A stretch of 64,000 bases of DNA from an uncultured Elusimicrobiales bacterium (GCA_934667625.1 CAKUMH010000001.1:62001-126000); one strand, 5' to 3'. Numbered from the stretch's first letter, positions 43,680 through 53,766 are shown. Notes: a model not told the origin generated them from the sequence alone. Numbers and translations are program-made.

Positions 43680-44792
43680 TCAGCAATACTGCTTGACAAT
43701 GTTGGGGTTGTCCAGCGCACGGCGGGCGGCCTCGCGCAGGGCATCTTTTTCTTCGCTGCCCGGGAACACATACACCGGCGCAATCCAGCCGACGTACGCG
43801 CTCAGCTCCTGCGGGATATAGGGGCTGTTCATCAGCCCGCCCGTGAGCGCAATAAAATCCACCTTCCCCTCCAGTACCACCGCCATGGAACCAATGTATT
43901 TGGCAATTTGGTAGATCATGGCGTCTTCGGCCATTTTGGCCTCTTCGCGCGTGCAGTGGATGAGGGAGCCGGGGCGCTTTTTGCCCGTGCGGATAAATTC
44001 CTCCAAATCTTTTACGTCCGACGTGCCCGTGTAGGCCACCAAGCCGCCTTTGCCGCGCAATTTAAGGCGCATATCGCGCAAGGTGTATTTGCCCGAATAG
44101 CACATTTGCACCAGGCCGGAGTTGGGCGTGCCACCGCTTCGCTGGGGGGTCATGGGGCCGTCGCCTTCGTAACCGTTATTGACGTCCACCACCTTTCCCT
44201 GGCGGTGTGCACCAACGGTAATCCCCCCGCCGCCGTGGCAAACAATGCAGTTGAGCTGTTCGTACGGCTTGCCCAGTTTGCCGGCAATCAAACGCGCCAC
44301 GCGCTTTTGGCTTAAGGCATGAAAAATGGAAATACGCGGATTTTCGGGCATGCCCGAATAGCGGGCCAGCGGCTGGAGTTCGTCAATCACCACCGGGTTG
44401 GCAATAAAGCTGGGACAACCGGCAAACTGCGCAATTTCGCGCGCCAAAATGCCGCCCAGATTGCTGGGGTGAATGCCACCGTAACGGCCGGTTTCCAGGT
44501 CACTGATCATCTGTTTATTGACGGCGTACACGCCGCCTTCCATGGCGCGGATGAAACCGCCGCGGCCGATGACGGCGTCAATTTCTTTTAGCGGCACCTT
44601 ATGGTCCAGCAAATAATCCAAAATGAGTTTGCGGCGCAGGGGCAATTGTTCGGTAACGTTTTTGCCCTCGTAGGGTTCCAAATCGGTGAGGGAATAGCGC
44701 ACGGTTACTTCAAAAACGGGCTGTTTGCCCCGGTAGTAGCCGATATCGTCGGAAGTTGATCCCGGGTTGATAACCAGAATGTTATAGTCCAT
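43680..44792 (-). CDS. buk: butyrate kinase
   Basis: 370 residues, ASKHA fold. NILVINPGSTSDDIGYYRG at the start and NCIVCHGGGGITVGAHRQG are the phosphate loops; DMRLKLRGKGGLVAYTGT follows the Buk pattern. It makes ATP from acyl-phosphate. Ptb follows 29 nt later, giving acyl-CoA to acid plus ATP. RBS AAGGGGG; a TAGAATATAG promoter lies upstream between buk and trmJ. Confidence 0.93.
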   Translation of the reverse strand: MDYNILVINPGSTSDDIGYYRGKQPVFEVTVRYSLTDLEPYEGKNVTEQLPLRRKLILDYLLDHKVPLKEIDAVIGRGGFIRAMEGGVYAVNKQMISDLETGRYGGIHPSNLGGILAREIAQFAGCPSFIANPVVIDELQPLARYSGMPENPRISIFHALSQKRVARLIAGKLGKPYEQLNCIVCHGGGGITVGAHRQGKVVDVNNGYEGDGPMTPQRSGGTPNSGLVQMCYSGKYTLRDMRLKLRGKGGLVAYTGTSDVKDLEEFIRTGKKRPGSLIHCTREEAKMAEDAMIYQIAKYIGSMAVVLEGKVDFIALTGGLMNSPYIPQELSAYVGWIAPVYVFPGSEEKDALREAARRALDNPNIVKQYC

Positions 44793-44851
44793 AATTCCCC
44801 CTTGCTGCGCTTACTATATTCTAACAAAATATCAGCTCTTTGACCGAGGAT

Positions 44852-45562
44852 TTACGGCAATTTGGCGGACAGCTTGTCGGCCCATTTCTTTAAAAAGAAG
44901 AGCTGCTCGCGGCTGAGACCCTGGCGCGAAAGCATTTGTCGCAAAAGAGCCTTGCGCTGTTGGGAGGAAAAATCCGTCCGAAAATCCGCCTTTTCGCAAA
45001 GACGGTCCAGAGAGGAAATGAAAATTTCCTTTTGGGCGTCCGTCGGGTACTGCGGGCCGTCCCCGGGGCGGCGGAGCGCCGCAAAATCGGGCCGGCGGGA
45101 AAGCTCGTAACAGGTTAAAATAACCGCCTGCGCCAAATTGATGGACGGCTGGCGGGTGGCGGTGGGAATGTTGAGCACTTCGTCACAGCGGGCAATATCC
45201 TCACCGGACAGGCCGCTTTTTTCATTGCCAAACACCAAGGCCACACGGCCGCCGGGAGCGGTTTGGAGCCGTTCGTTTAACTGCGGCAAGGGAACAATGC
45301 GCTGCTTAATTTCGCGGTTCTTTAGGGCGGTGGAAGCAAATGAAAACGACGTATCAGCCAGGGCTTCGTCCAAAGTGGCACATTTTTTGGCGCTGAGCAT
45401 AATTTCATGTACGCCTACCGCGCTGACGGCTTCGCGCCAGACGGGTTCATAGGGGTCCACTACGCGCAGGTCCGAAAGGCCAAAGTTGCCCAGGGCGCGG
45501 GCGCACGCCCCAATGTTATTGGGGTCACGCGGGCGCACCAAAACAACGCAGAAATCCGTCAT
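44852..45562 (-). CDS. trmJ: tRNA (cytidine/uridine-2'-O-)-methyltransferase TrmJ-like
   Basis: 236 residues of SpoU/TrmD (SPOUT) type. VLVRPRDPNNIGACARALGN and RVALVFGNEKSGLSGEDI (knot) and PSINLAQAVILTCYEL are the three SPOUT motifs. It probably 2'-O-methylates tRNA position 32. The ATG overlaps the lpd stop (ATGA), so the two are coupled, an odd partnership. Confidence 0.9.
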   Translation of the reverse strand: MTDFCVVLVRPRDPNNIGACARALGNFGLSDLRVVDPYEPVWREAVSAVGVHEIMLSAKKCATLDEALADTSFSFASTALKNREIKQRIVPLPQLNERLQTAPGGRVALVFGNEKSGLSGEDIARCDEVLNIPTATRQPSINLAQAVILTCYELSRRPDFAALRRPGDGPQYPTDAQKEIFISSLDRLCEKADFRTDFSSQQRKALLRQMLSRQGLSREQLFFLKKWADKLSAKLP

Positions 45563-46929
45563 CTGTTTAGCGCCTCCCCCAAGGATTCGGCAAAGGTGGG
45601 GTGGGCAAAAATGACTTCTTTCAGCTGCGCGACCGTCATCCCGACAGACAGCGCCACGCCCAGCACATGCACCAGCTCGGTGGCCCGGGCGCCCACCAGC
45701 ACACCACCCAGCAATTTGTCTGTTTGGGCGTCCGACAAAATTTCGTAATAGCCATCGGTTTCCTGTTGGGCAACCGCGCGGCCGTTGGCGAGCAGAAAGG
45801 TTTTGTGCGCTTTGACGGAAAGCCCCTTGGCTTCAGCCTGGGTTTTATTTAAACCGACGGAGGCAATTTCGGGCGAGGTGTAAATGGCGCGCGGAACGGC
45901 CCCGTTGTGATAAACCGCCGGGACACCGCACAAATTAGAAGCGGCCACTTCGCCCTGGCGGCTGGCGGCGTGCGCCAACTGGCACAGCCCGTTGACATCG
46001 CCCACGGCGTAAATGTCGTTCTTTAACTGCAAGGTTTGCGGATTTACCTGAACGCCTTTGCGCGTCCAAGCAACCCCAATATTTTCCATTTTAAGAGCGC
46101 TCAAATCCACACTGCGGCCAATCGCCGCCAGGACGGCCTGCGAGGTTAACACCTGCCCGTCCGAAAGCGTAAGGGCAAAGAGGCCCCCCTGTTTTTCGGC
46201 CGACACGGCGCTGAGACCCGTGTAAATTTTGACACCGCGCTTGACGAGCGCCTGCGTGAGGGCGCGGGCCGCGCCTTCGTCCTCCAAGGGCAATAGCCGC
46301 GGCTGCAGCTCCACCACGCTTACCTCCACGCCGAGCCCGTTCATAAGATCGGCCATTTCGCAGCCAATCACGCCGCCGCCAATAATCGTGAGTGTTTTGG
46401 GCAGGGAGGGTATTTCAAAAATAGTGGAATTATCGTAAATTTGGTCTTTTATTTGCTCAAAGGGCGGCGGGAAAAAGGCCGTTGAACCAGCGGCCAAAAT
46501 AATCCCGTCCGCGGGGAATGTTTTTTGGGTGCCGTCGGCAAGCTGAACGGAGACGGTGTGTTCGTCCACAAAAGAGGCTTCCCCGGTGACGACTTCTACC
46601 CCTGCTTTTTTAAGCAAAAAGCCAATCCCCAGCGTCAATTTGCGCGTGGCGGCCCGCTGGCGGGCTTGTATTTTTTTCCAATCCAGTAAAGAAATTAATT
46701 TGTCGGCATATTCCTGTGCACCATCGGCACACAGGGCTGTGGCGGAAGCTACCGTACGAAAGCGGTGCGCCGCATCCAACAGCGATTTAGAAGGAATGCA
46801 CCCGCAATTTAAGCACACGCCGCCCAGCTTGTTCTTTTCCACCAAGGTAACTTTGGCCCCCAACGAGGCAGCCTTTAAAGCCGCCGGATACCCACCCGGA
46901 CCGCCGCCAATAATCACGATATTTTTCAT
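45559..46929 (-). CDS. lpd: dihydrolipoyl dehydrogenase
   Basis: 456 residues. FAD-binding IGGGPGGYPAALKAASLGAK, redox disulfide GGVCLNCGCIPSKSLL, NAD-binding IIGGGVIGCEMADLMNGLG and the C-terminal AHPTFAESLGEAL with the catalytic His. It re-oxidises lipoamide in 2-oxoacid dehydrogenase or glycine cleavage complexes. Upstream of buk-ptb on the same strand; in Enterococcus the branched-chain bkd cluster carries ptb-buk-lpd. E1 and E2 are not here, so the host complex is open. Confidence 0.93.
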   Translation of the reverse strand: MKNIVIIGGGPGGYPAALKAASLGAKVTLVEKNKLGGVCLNCGCIPSKSLLDAAHRFRTVASATALCADGAQEYADKLISLLDWKKIQARQRAATRKLTLGIGFLLKKAGVEVVTGEASFVDEHTVSVQLADGTQKTFPADGIILAAGSTAFFPPPFEQIKDQIYDNSTIFEIPSLPKTLTIIGGGVIGCEMADLMNGLGVEVSVVELQPRLLPLEDEGAARALTQALVKRGVKIYTGLSAVSAEKQGGLFALTLSDGQVLTSQAVLAAIGRSVDLSALKMENIGVAWTRKGVQVNPQTLQLKNDIYAVGDVNGLCQLAHAASRQGEVAASNLCGVPAVYHNGAVPRAIYTSPEIASVGLNKTQAEAKGLSVKAHKTFLLANGRAVAQQETDGYYEILSDAQTDKLLGGVLVGARATELVHVLGVALSVGMTVAQLKEVIFAHPTFAESLGEALNR

Positions 46930-46962
46930 CTGTTTCTCTCCCCCCGGTTATACGTCTTTTTG

Positions 46963-46968
46963 ATTATA
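46963..46968 (-). promoter_or_regulatory. -10 box of lpd
   Basis: TATAAT on the minus strand, facing a second TATAAT (46991-46996) of the divergent radC. Confidence 0.55.
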
Positions 46969-46990
46969 CCTATTGTAGCATTAAAAACGG

Positions 46991-46996
46991 TATAAT
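46991..46996 (+). promoter_or_regulatory. -10 box of radC
   Basis: TATAAT 20 nt before the radC ATG, with an AGGA in between. Confidence 0.55.
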
Positions 46997-47016
46997 AAAA
47001 AACAGGAAAACACACT

Positions 47017-47697
47017 ATGCCAAACAAACCTTCGTATTTCGGACACCGTGAACGCATCCGTGAAAAATTTGCTGCTGCCGGATTAGACAGTTTTTTGGAC
47101 CACGAAATTTTGGAACTGCTCCTTACTTACGCCGTGCCACGCCGGGACACCAAACCACTGGCTTGGGCCCTGCTTAAAAAGTTCGGCACGCTGGCCGCCG
47201 TGTTTGACGCGGACGAAAACCAGCTGACGCAGGTGGACGGAATTGGCACGGGCGCGGCACGGTTTTTAAGGCTGATACGCGCCGTGTTTAAAAAGTATTC
47301 GCTGGATGAAGTGAAGGAAACCGTATCCATCCGCACGCCGCAACAGGTGCTGGAATACTGCAAGGCGTCCCTCGCCGGCAAAAAAGAAGAATGTTTGGAG
47401 ATTATTTACCTTTCTGTACGCAACACCGTGATGAGCACCCAAGTGGTAGCTTCGGGACTGATTGACCGGGTGGCGGTGTCTCCGCGCAAAATAGTAGAAT
47501 GCGCGCTGGCGGCCAAGGCCTCGGCCATTATCCTGGTGCATAATCATCCGTCCGGGGATGCTACCCCGTCGCAAGAGGATATTTCCCTGACGCAGGACGT
47601 TATTCAAGCGGCGGCCTTATTTGGCATTTTGGTCCATGACCACATCATCGTAGGCAAAGGCTCACACTACAGCCTAAAGGCGAACGGCAAAATCTAA
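47017..47697 (+). CDS. radC: RadC family JAMM-domain protein
   Basis: 226 residues. A helix-hairpin-helix-like stretch (LTQVDGIGTGAARFLRL) precedes the MPN/JAMM domain with VHNHPSGDATPSQED zinc site. The family is linked to competence and mobile elements but its biochemical role is unsettled. Divergent from lpd and convergent with comF. Confidence 0.93.
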   Translation: MPNKPSYFGHRERIREKFAAAGLDSFLDHEILELLLTYAVPRRDTKPLAWALLKKFGTLAAVFDADENQLTQVDGIGTGAARFLRLIRAVFKKYSLDEVKETVSIRTPQQVLEYCKASLAGKKEECLEIIYLSVRNTVMSTQVVASGLIDRVAVSPRKIVECALAAKASAIILVHNHPSGDATPSQEDISLTQDVIQAAALFGILVHDHIIVGKGSHYSLKANGKI

Positions 47698-47698
47698 C

Positions 47699-48430
47699 TT
47701 ATTCCCGCGCAAAGGTGTATGCCAATACCTTTTTAGCACCCGCCTGCTTGAGCGCTACCGCGCATCCTTCCAACGTGGCACCCGTGGTGGCTACATCGTC
47801 TATCAGTAAAATTGTTTTTCCCTTTACAACAGCCGGATTTTTGCATAAGAAAGCACCCGTCATATTGGCTAGGCGCCCCATGCGCCCCAAGGTGGTTTGG
47901 CTGACGGTGTCGCGCACGCGCACCAAGCTGGTATCGTCCACCGAAAGCCCCACCTGCGCGGCAAAATGGCGGGCGAGCAGGTCGCTTTGGTTGTATCCGC
48001 GGGCGCGGCCTTTTTTGGGAAACAGCGGGACGGGAATCACCCGCTCCGCTGGGGCCAGCTCTGGGTATTTTTTAAAACAGAACGCCATTTGCCGCCCCAT
48101 GTACGCCGCTAAATACTCGGCCTTGGCGTATTTTAACGCGTGCACCAGTGCACGCGAAGGCGTGTTAAAAACAAAAGCGGAGCGGATGACACTGCATTTG
48201 TACTTTTCCGCTTTGCTGCCGCGACAGGCATGACAATGGGCACCGCCCGATTTGAGCACCGTGCCGCAACGCCGGCAAATGTGTGGCCCGGGTGCAGCCA
48301 ATTTACCCGCGCAGGACGGGCACAACGGCACAGATGAACGCCAAGACAAATCGCATCCGCAGGCAAAACAGGTGCGCGGGAAAAAGAAATGTAAAAACAG
48401 TTTGAAAAGGGAAGAGCAAACACGTTTCAT
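47699..48430 (-). CDS. comF: ComF family phosphoribosyltransferase-like protein
   Basis: 243 residues. Two N-terminal zinc-binding parts (CFACGCDL with LCPSC; ICRRCGTV with CHAC) precede the phosphoribosyltransferase domain with ILLIDDVATTGATLEGCA. ComF acts in natural transformation and interacts with PriA/ComFA; with PilT, this hints at DNA uptake. Its ATG overlaps the stop of the SprA-like gene (TAATG). Confidence 0.92.
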   Translation of the reverse strand: MKRVCSSLFKLFLHFFFPRTCFACGCDLSWRSSVPLCPSCAGKLAAPGPHICRRCGTVLKSGGAHCHACRGSKAEKYKCSVIRSAFVFNTPSRALVHALKYAKAEYLAAYMGRQMAFCFKKYPELAPAERVIPVPLFPKKGRARGYNQSDLLARHFAAQVGLSVDDTSLVRVRDTVSQTTLGRMGRLANMTGAFLCKNPAVVKGKTILLIDDVATTGATLEGCAVALKQAGAKKVLAYTFARE

Positions 48431-51400
48431 TAAAATTGCACCGTCATATTAGCCGCCAGGTTGTAGGCGGTGTAATCCTCGGTCTCCACATAAGCGTGGT
48501 TGAGAAGCGTCAGCCCGCCGGAAAGCGTAAAGCGCAGATTTTGGGACATTTCGTAATCAAACGAAGTGGTGACATCAAACTTTTTATAATTGTTCTTTAC
48601 CTCCACCGGGGACTTTTTGTCCGCATACGTAAGCGTGGTGTTCCAAATGACGCGGTTGGTGGCGTTATACATTTTGTTAATAAATGGCAGTTTAATGCCG
48701 CGGGGAATGTTAAAGTCCCAGCGGAAATTGATGCTGGGTGTGGTGGTGGTAGTGCTTTCGCTGATCTGGCCCGCCACCAGCCATTTATCGTGCGACGAAT
48801 AGAGCAGTTTGGGCGTGATGCGCATAGCACCCACATAAAAGGAGGTTTGGGCGGAAATGTCGCTGTCGCGCACGGACTCCAGGCTGGTGCTGGCGCGCAG
48901 GTCGGTCTTGTCGGACTCCTTGCGGGTATAGTTGAGCACGGTGTCAAAATAATTAAACAGCATAAAGCGCAAGTCCCCGCCGTACTGGGTGGTGTATTGT
49001 TCGTCCGTCCCGGTGTTGGTTTGCTCCACGCGGCTATAGCGCAGTTTTAAATTGGACGAGCTGAACCAGCGCCCAGCATAAAAGAATTTTTCCAAATCCG
49101 AAATGGAGAACGTCATATCCGGCAGCGTCATGCTGGTGGAATCGTACGAGGTGCCGGTTTGCTCGTTGGATTGGAGCGTTTTGTTGAAGTTATTGATGAG
49201 CGAAATGGTCTTTAACGGTGCGGCAGCTCCGCCCAAGTTGTACTGGGAGAGCGGGCTCCAACGCTGGGAGGAAGTAAAGGTATCACGCAAAATAAGGCTC
49301 TTGCGGTAGCCATAACTGCCGACATCTTTAAAGGAAGAGCCGCGAATCCACAGTTCCTTGCGGGAGTCAAAACCGCTGTCCACATCCGCCCAAGCGTCGG
49401 CGTCCTGCAGGCGGTAGCTGGACGAAATGACAAACGAGTGGAAGAGCTTGCTTTGCGGGAGAATTTCGTTGCCGTTTAACGTAAGTGACACGCCGCCGTC
49501 CGCATTGCGGTTGATGGTTTTTACCTCGCCGATGCCCACGGCCACAGACGTGCCGGAGGCCGTGAGCGTTTTGGCGTTTAGGTTGTTGTTTTCCTGCGTG
49601 CTAATGTTGTAGCTAAGTGAGGGCGCCAGCCATTTGCTAATCTTCCATGTGCTGTTAAACCCGGTGTTTTGCGTGAGGGCCTTGGGATAGCTGTAATCGT
49701 TTTGCGAGGCCGCGGTGTATTGGGTGCGGTCCTCTTTGCTTTTGCTTAAACTGTAATTGGGCGTAATGCTAAACGAATTATTGGGCTGATAAGTGGCTTT
49801 GACGCTCATCTTTTGGGTGTTTTCGTCCGTATTATAGTAGTTGACGGATTCCAGGTGGCGTTGGCGGTCGTAATCTATCGTGGAATCCGTAATGTGATAG
49901 GCGGCGGAAATGTTCTTAAACGAGCCGACGCTGTGCGAGAGCGTGGCACCGTACGTTTGCGCGTTGTCCTTGCGTTTCATCACATCGTACTTGACCTGAT
50001 CGGCCGTATATTCCAGCCCGATTTTGGGTAAATTTTCTTTGATAAAGTCCCCGCGGACGCTGGCGCTCTGGCGGTCCACCTGCCCTTTATCCAACAAGCT
50101 GACCGTGTTGTAATCCTTGGAATCGGTAATCAGCGGCGTGGTGACGGTGGATTTGGTTAAATTGGCCTGCATGGGGAATTCTTTGACGCGGTCCACCTTT
50201 ACAAAGTATTCCTGCTGGGTGACTTCCTGGTTTTTGGAAACGGCGAGGGGTGTTTCAAAATTGCTGTCCTGGTATTTGTACTTGGCACCGGCACTGCCCC
50301 AACCGTCCATTTTTACCACCACGTCGCCCTTGTAGGCCGTGCCGTCTTTGGTAATGCTGTCCGCCAGGTGGATGACGTTGAGCCACACTTCGCCCTGGTT
50401 GCCCGAGGTGCCCGCCTGCTGCTGTACCCCGGCCAAAATCATGCTGATTTCCTGAAAGTTTAAGATCCCGTTTGACGTACGCTTCTGCGATACCTCTACG
50501 CCGTAAGAGGCGTCGGATACGTCTTGCAAGGTGTCGGCAATACCGTCCCCATTGGAGTCCACCATTTTTAAGGAAATCAGGCGCCAGCCGTCAAAGTTGG
50601 TGGGGACGATGACTTTATCGTAATTGCTTTCCGTACCGACCTTTAATACAAAATCGGTGCCTACGTCCGAGGAGGCTTTGTCCGAATGGAGCAGGAAGCG
50701 CAGTTCGCGGTGCTGGCTGAAGTCCATGGTGGAAAAGTTGCGGTTTGCATATACACCGTCCGCCGGGAAGGCAGAGCCGGTGGTGTCAAACTTAAGGCTT
50801 AGGGCTTGGTCCAGCACGTTGGCAGAGTCGTTCGTTTTTTTGTAATTATCCACGGAACCGTACAAATAATTAAAGACCATAAGGCCGTCCCCACGGTCCG
50901 AAAAAATGGGTTCGTAATTGGTGTTATCCACATTGTTAATGCCGGAGACGGAAAACTGGGTGGAGTTTACTCCGCTGCCGTCCTGCGGGTTCCACGCCGT
51001 GCCGGAGACGGATACATTGGCGATTTTAATTTGCCCTTTAAGTTTACCGCCTTTTTTAAGGGTAATACGCAAGTGGCGAACAGCCGTCCATTTAGATTTG
51101 TCAATAATGTTAAGCGGGGTAGAAAAGGTCCGCCAACCTTCAAAATCAATTTTGCCGTCGGCAAGACCGTCAATCTGTTTATTTACCCCAGCTGTTACGC
51201 CGTCAGCAAAACCAAAGTTTACACCTACGCTGGAATCCTCTGCGTCCATTTTTCCGTTGCCGTTTAAATCCTGCGTATCAATGCGGCCGTTGGGCTGGGA
51301 TTCGGGGTTATAGACGTTGTTGACAAACGGGTTGTAGCGGTGGAGATCACCGTTCGGGTCTTGGTATTCCCAACCGATATCCTCGTTTGGCGCTAAGCTG

Positions 51401-53766
51401 TTACGGCAGTAAATGTCTTCCGTCTTCGGCACGCCCACACCGCACTGCGTGGTCATACCGCCGCTGTTGTCGGAGTCTTCGTTAATGTTACCGAAGGTAA
51501 AGTTAACTTGGGGGCCGTCCACTTCGCCCAGCATGGTGACTTCAAAGGATGTTTTCTTGGATAAATCCACCCCGCTGGCGCTGAGCGGATAGACGATAGA
51601 CACTTCGTCATGGTCGGCATAGGCATCAACCGCTTTTGAAAAATCGTAATCAATTACCAAGACCTGCTGTTTGTCATTATAGGCGGCTACGGAGTGCGGG
51701 TTAATTTCCAAGGAAGGAAGGTCCTGCGTGTCCCAATGAATGGAGTCAAAAAAGGCAGGCTTGCGGTTCGGGTTGGCGGCAATAATCCAGTCCCGAAATA
51801 CGCGCGACCCCGCTACCTGTTCGTTGGTTTCGTTCATGCTGTCAATCATCGCATAGCCAAACAGGTTTTGCTTTTTGATACTTTTGGCAACCTCGGCACT
51901 GAAATCCACCGACAAGGGTTCCGTCAATTTGATGTCCTTCCCGTTAATATCCGCCCCGTAAACCAGGAGGTCTTTGGCATAGTCGCCCACTTGCGGGACG
52001 GTGGAGGGTTTGTCGCCCCCTTCCTTTAACGCGGTGGCACCCATAACGATTTTATCAAACAGTTTATAATCCAAACGCCCGCCCATGACCGTGTTGTTAG
52101 AACTGGAGCCGTTGGCCGTATCGTAGGTAATATCAATGGTGGTATTTTCGGTGATTTCGTCCCCTTTATAAAAAGTGATGAAGCCGGAGGTGTAATCAAT
52201 GTAATAGTCGTTATTGCGCTTTAATTGGCGGCCGTTTAGTTTGACGGTTTCAGACTGAACGACGATGTCCGCCTCGATGAAATAGGTTTTAACCGTGGAT
52301 TCGTACTGGATTTTAAACGTTAGGTTTTTGGACGAGGTCGGCGTGGGATTGTAAAGGCCGAGATCGTCCAAACGGTTTTGCAGGTAAAAGATACCGGTGT
52401 CAAAATCCATAATAATGGTGGACGGGTAGAGAAACCTCGGGTCGTTAAGCACTTGGCCGTTGGCGTCTTGGAGCTGCAAAATAAAGTTGCCCTTGCCGTT
52501 ATCGGCCGTGATTTTTTGCGCGCCGATACGGTAATAGGTTTTTAATTCTAATTTGTTGGCTGTTTCCTGCGTGCCGGAAACAACGGATTTCTCGTTTTCG
52601 GTTTTGATGAGTTTAATGGTGTTGGGCGTGCCCAAACTGCTTAATTGGCGGCCCGTGGTGCCGCGGTAATCCACGGCCAGGACACTTTCCGCCTTAATGG
52701 TACGCTTGAAGGTGATGATGCCGCTGGCATAGTCTATGGTATAGTCCGTCCCGCGGGTGAGCAGCTGCCACTTGGCGGTATAATCCCCCCCACCCAAAAA
52801 ATCCGTGGCCGTTTGCGTGATGGGCACATAATCCGAGGAGGTGGAGTTGCTATCCAAATAAATTTCTTCCGAGCCCGGGGAAATGGAACCGATTTTGTCC
52901 CGCCATTCATCGTAAGCTGTGTGGTCAAAATTTGGCACGCCGGGGGGCACGTTCCCGCCGAAGGTCAAATCGTAATAGGTGCGGCGGATGTAATCCTTAT
53001 CCGCCAGGGAGACGATTTCGCTCACGCTGCTGCCCACGAATTGTTTTTGCTTGCTGGAACCCTTGGTTTGGGAACCGATTAAATACAGATTGGCATTTTT
53101 GTGCTGCAGGTGCATTTTGGCACCGAAGAGCTGCTTTTCGTACGCGATAAATTCCGTCTGCGGCAGGGAAAGATTGATATCGCCGAACTCGGCCGATTGC
53201 ACCAGTTCGCCCGGCTGGCCGCGGTACGCCACGGAGAGGGTTTTTTCCTCCTCGCGCTGGTCGTCATAGTCAATATCCACAAACACGCGTTCCAAAATTT
53301 TACCCTGCATTTTAAGCTGCAGCTGCTGGTCCATTTCCATGCTGGATTCGTTGCGGTCTTCCACCGTGTTGTTATCGTCCTGCTTGTACTTTTTGGAGGA
53401 CATTTTAAACCCCAGCACATAGCGGCCCGTCAGCGCGATGCTGGTACCGTACAGGGGCAAAGAAAGCGTGGGGTTTAGGAGGGTTAAATCGGGAATTGGC
53501 TCCGGCCCTTTATCCAGCTGGTATGCCCCTTCCACCGCGGTAACGGCCTGACGCCAAAATTCATTGGAGTATTTAAGCAGTTGGGCGTCGTCCGGCGCGT
53601 CTTGGATTTCAAGCGCTTTTTCGTCACGCGCTTGCTGGTCCTCGCGGAAGATGTCGTATTGGTCCGTGTCCACCAGCCGGTAGGGAAGCGACTGCGCGCC
53701 CGCTGTGGGAGCGAGCGTGAACTGGAGGGAAAGCACCAAGGCTAAAAGGGCGCGCAAGGGCTTCAT
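48430..53766 (-). CDS. SprA-like outer-membrane/type IX secretion translocon-related protein
   Basis: 1778 residues. Signal peptide (LLALVLSLQFTLAPTAGAQS) then a SprA-type N-terminus: SAEFGDINLSLPQTEFIAYE and QLFGAKMHLQHKNANLYLIG match the SprA pattern GD(V/I)xLP...LFGxK. Repeats of ITFKRTIKAESVLAVDYRG and NGRIDTQDLNGNGKMDAEDS (calcium-type DxN loops) also occur in SprA. The C-terminal third is a series of amphipathic strands ending in VQF, a barrel end. SprA forms the T9SS channel in Bacteroidota; this protein is shorter than the roughly 2400-residue classical form. No other T9SS gene lies here. It precedes comF. Confidence 0.78.
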   Translation of the reverse strand: MKPLRALLALVLSLQFTLAPTAGAQSLPYRLVDTDQYDIFREDQQARDEKALEIQDAPDDAQLLKYSNEFWRQAVTAVEGAYQLDKGPEPIPDLTLLNPTLSLPLYGTSIALTGRYVLGFKMSSKKYKQDDNNTVEDRNESSMEMDQQLQLKMQGKILERVFVDIDYDDQREEEKTLSVAYRGQPGELVQSAEFGDINLSLPQTEFIAYEKQLFGAKMHLQHKNANLYLIGSQTKGSSKQKQFVGSSVSEIVSLADKDYIRRTYYDLTFGGNVPPGVPNFDHTAYDEWRDKIGSISPGSEEIYLDSNSTSSDYVPITQTATDFLGGGDYTAKWQLLTRGTDYTIDYASGIITFKRTIKAESVLAVDYRGTTGRQLSSLGTPNTIKLIKTENEKSVVSGTQETANKLELKTYYRIGAQKITADNGKGNFILQLQDANGQVLNDPRFLYPSTIIMDFDTGIFYLQNRLDDLGLYNPTPTSSKNLTFKIQYESTVKTYFIEADIVVQSETVKLNGRQLKRNNDYYIDYTSGFITFYKGDEITENTTIDITYDTANGSSSNNTVMGGRLDYKLFDKIVMGATALKEGGDKPSTVPQVGDYAKDLLVYGADINGKDIKLTEPLSVDFSAEVAKSIKKQNLFGYAMIDSMNETNEQVAGSRVFRDWIIAANPNRKPAFFDSIHWDTQDLPSLEINPHSVAAYNDKQQVLVIDYDFSKAVDAYADHDEVSIVYPLSASGVDLSKKTSFEVTMLGEVDGPQVNFTFGNINEDSDNSGGMTTQCGVGVPKTEDIYCRNSLAPNEDIGWEYQDPNGDLHRYNPFVNNVYNPESQPNGRIDTQDLNGNGKMDAEDSSVGVNFGFADGVTAGVNKQIDGLADGKIDFEGWRTFSTPLNIIDKSKWTAVRHLRITLKKGGKLKGQIKIANVSVSGTAWNPQDGSGVNSTQFSVSGINNVDNTNYEPIFSDRGDGLMVFNYLYGSVDNYKKTNDSANVLDQALSLKFDTTGSAFPADGVYANRNFSTMDFSQHRELRFLLHSDKASSDVGTDFVLKVGTESNYDKVIVPTNFDGWRLISLKMVDSNGDGIADTLQDVSDASYGVEVSQKRTSNGILNFQEISMILAGVQQQAGTSGNQGEVWLNVIHLADSITKDGTAYKGDVVVKMDGWGSAGAKYKYQDSNFETPLAVSKNQEVTQQEYFVKVDRVKEFPMQANLTKSTVTTPLITDSKDYNTVSLLDKGQVDRQSASVRGDFIKENLPKIGLEYTADQVKYDVMKRKDNAQTYGATLSHSVGSFKNISAAYHITDSTIDYDRQRHLESVNYYNTDENTQKMSVKATYQPNNSFSITPNYSLSKSKEDRTQYTAASQNDYSYPKALTQNTGFNSTWKISKWLAPSLSYNISTQENNNLNAKTLTASGTSVAVGIGEVKTINRNADGGVSLTLNGNEILPQSKLFHSFVISSSYRLQDADAWADVDSGFDSRKELWIRGSSFKDVGSYGYRKSLILRDTFTSSQRWSPLSQYNLGGAAAPLKTISLINNFNKTLQSNEQTGTSYDSTSMTLPDMTFSISDLEKFFYAGRWFSSSNLKLRYSRVEQTNTGTDEQYTTQYGGDLRFMLFNYFDTVLNYTRKESDKTDLRASTSLESVRDSDISAQTSFYVGAMRITPKLLYSSHDKWLVAGQISESTTTTTPSINFRWDFNIPRGIKLPFINKMYNATNRVIWNTTLTYADKKSPVEVKNNYKKFDVTTSFDYEMSQNLRFTLSGGLTLLNHAYVETEDYTAYNLAANMTVQF

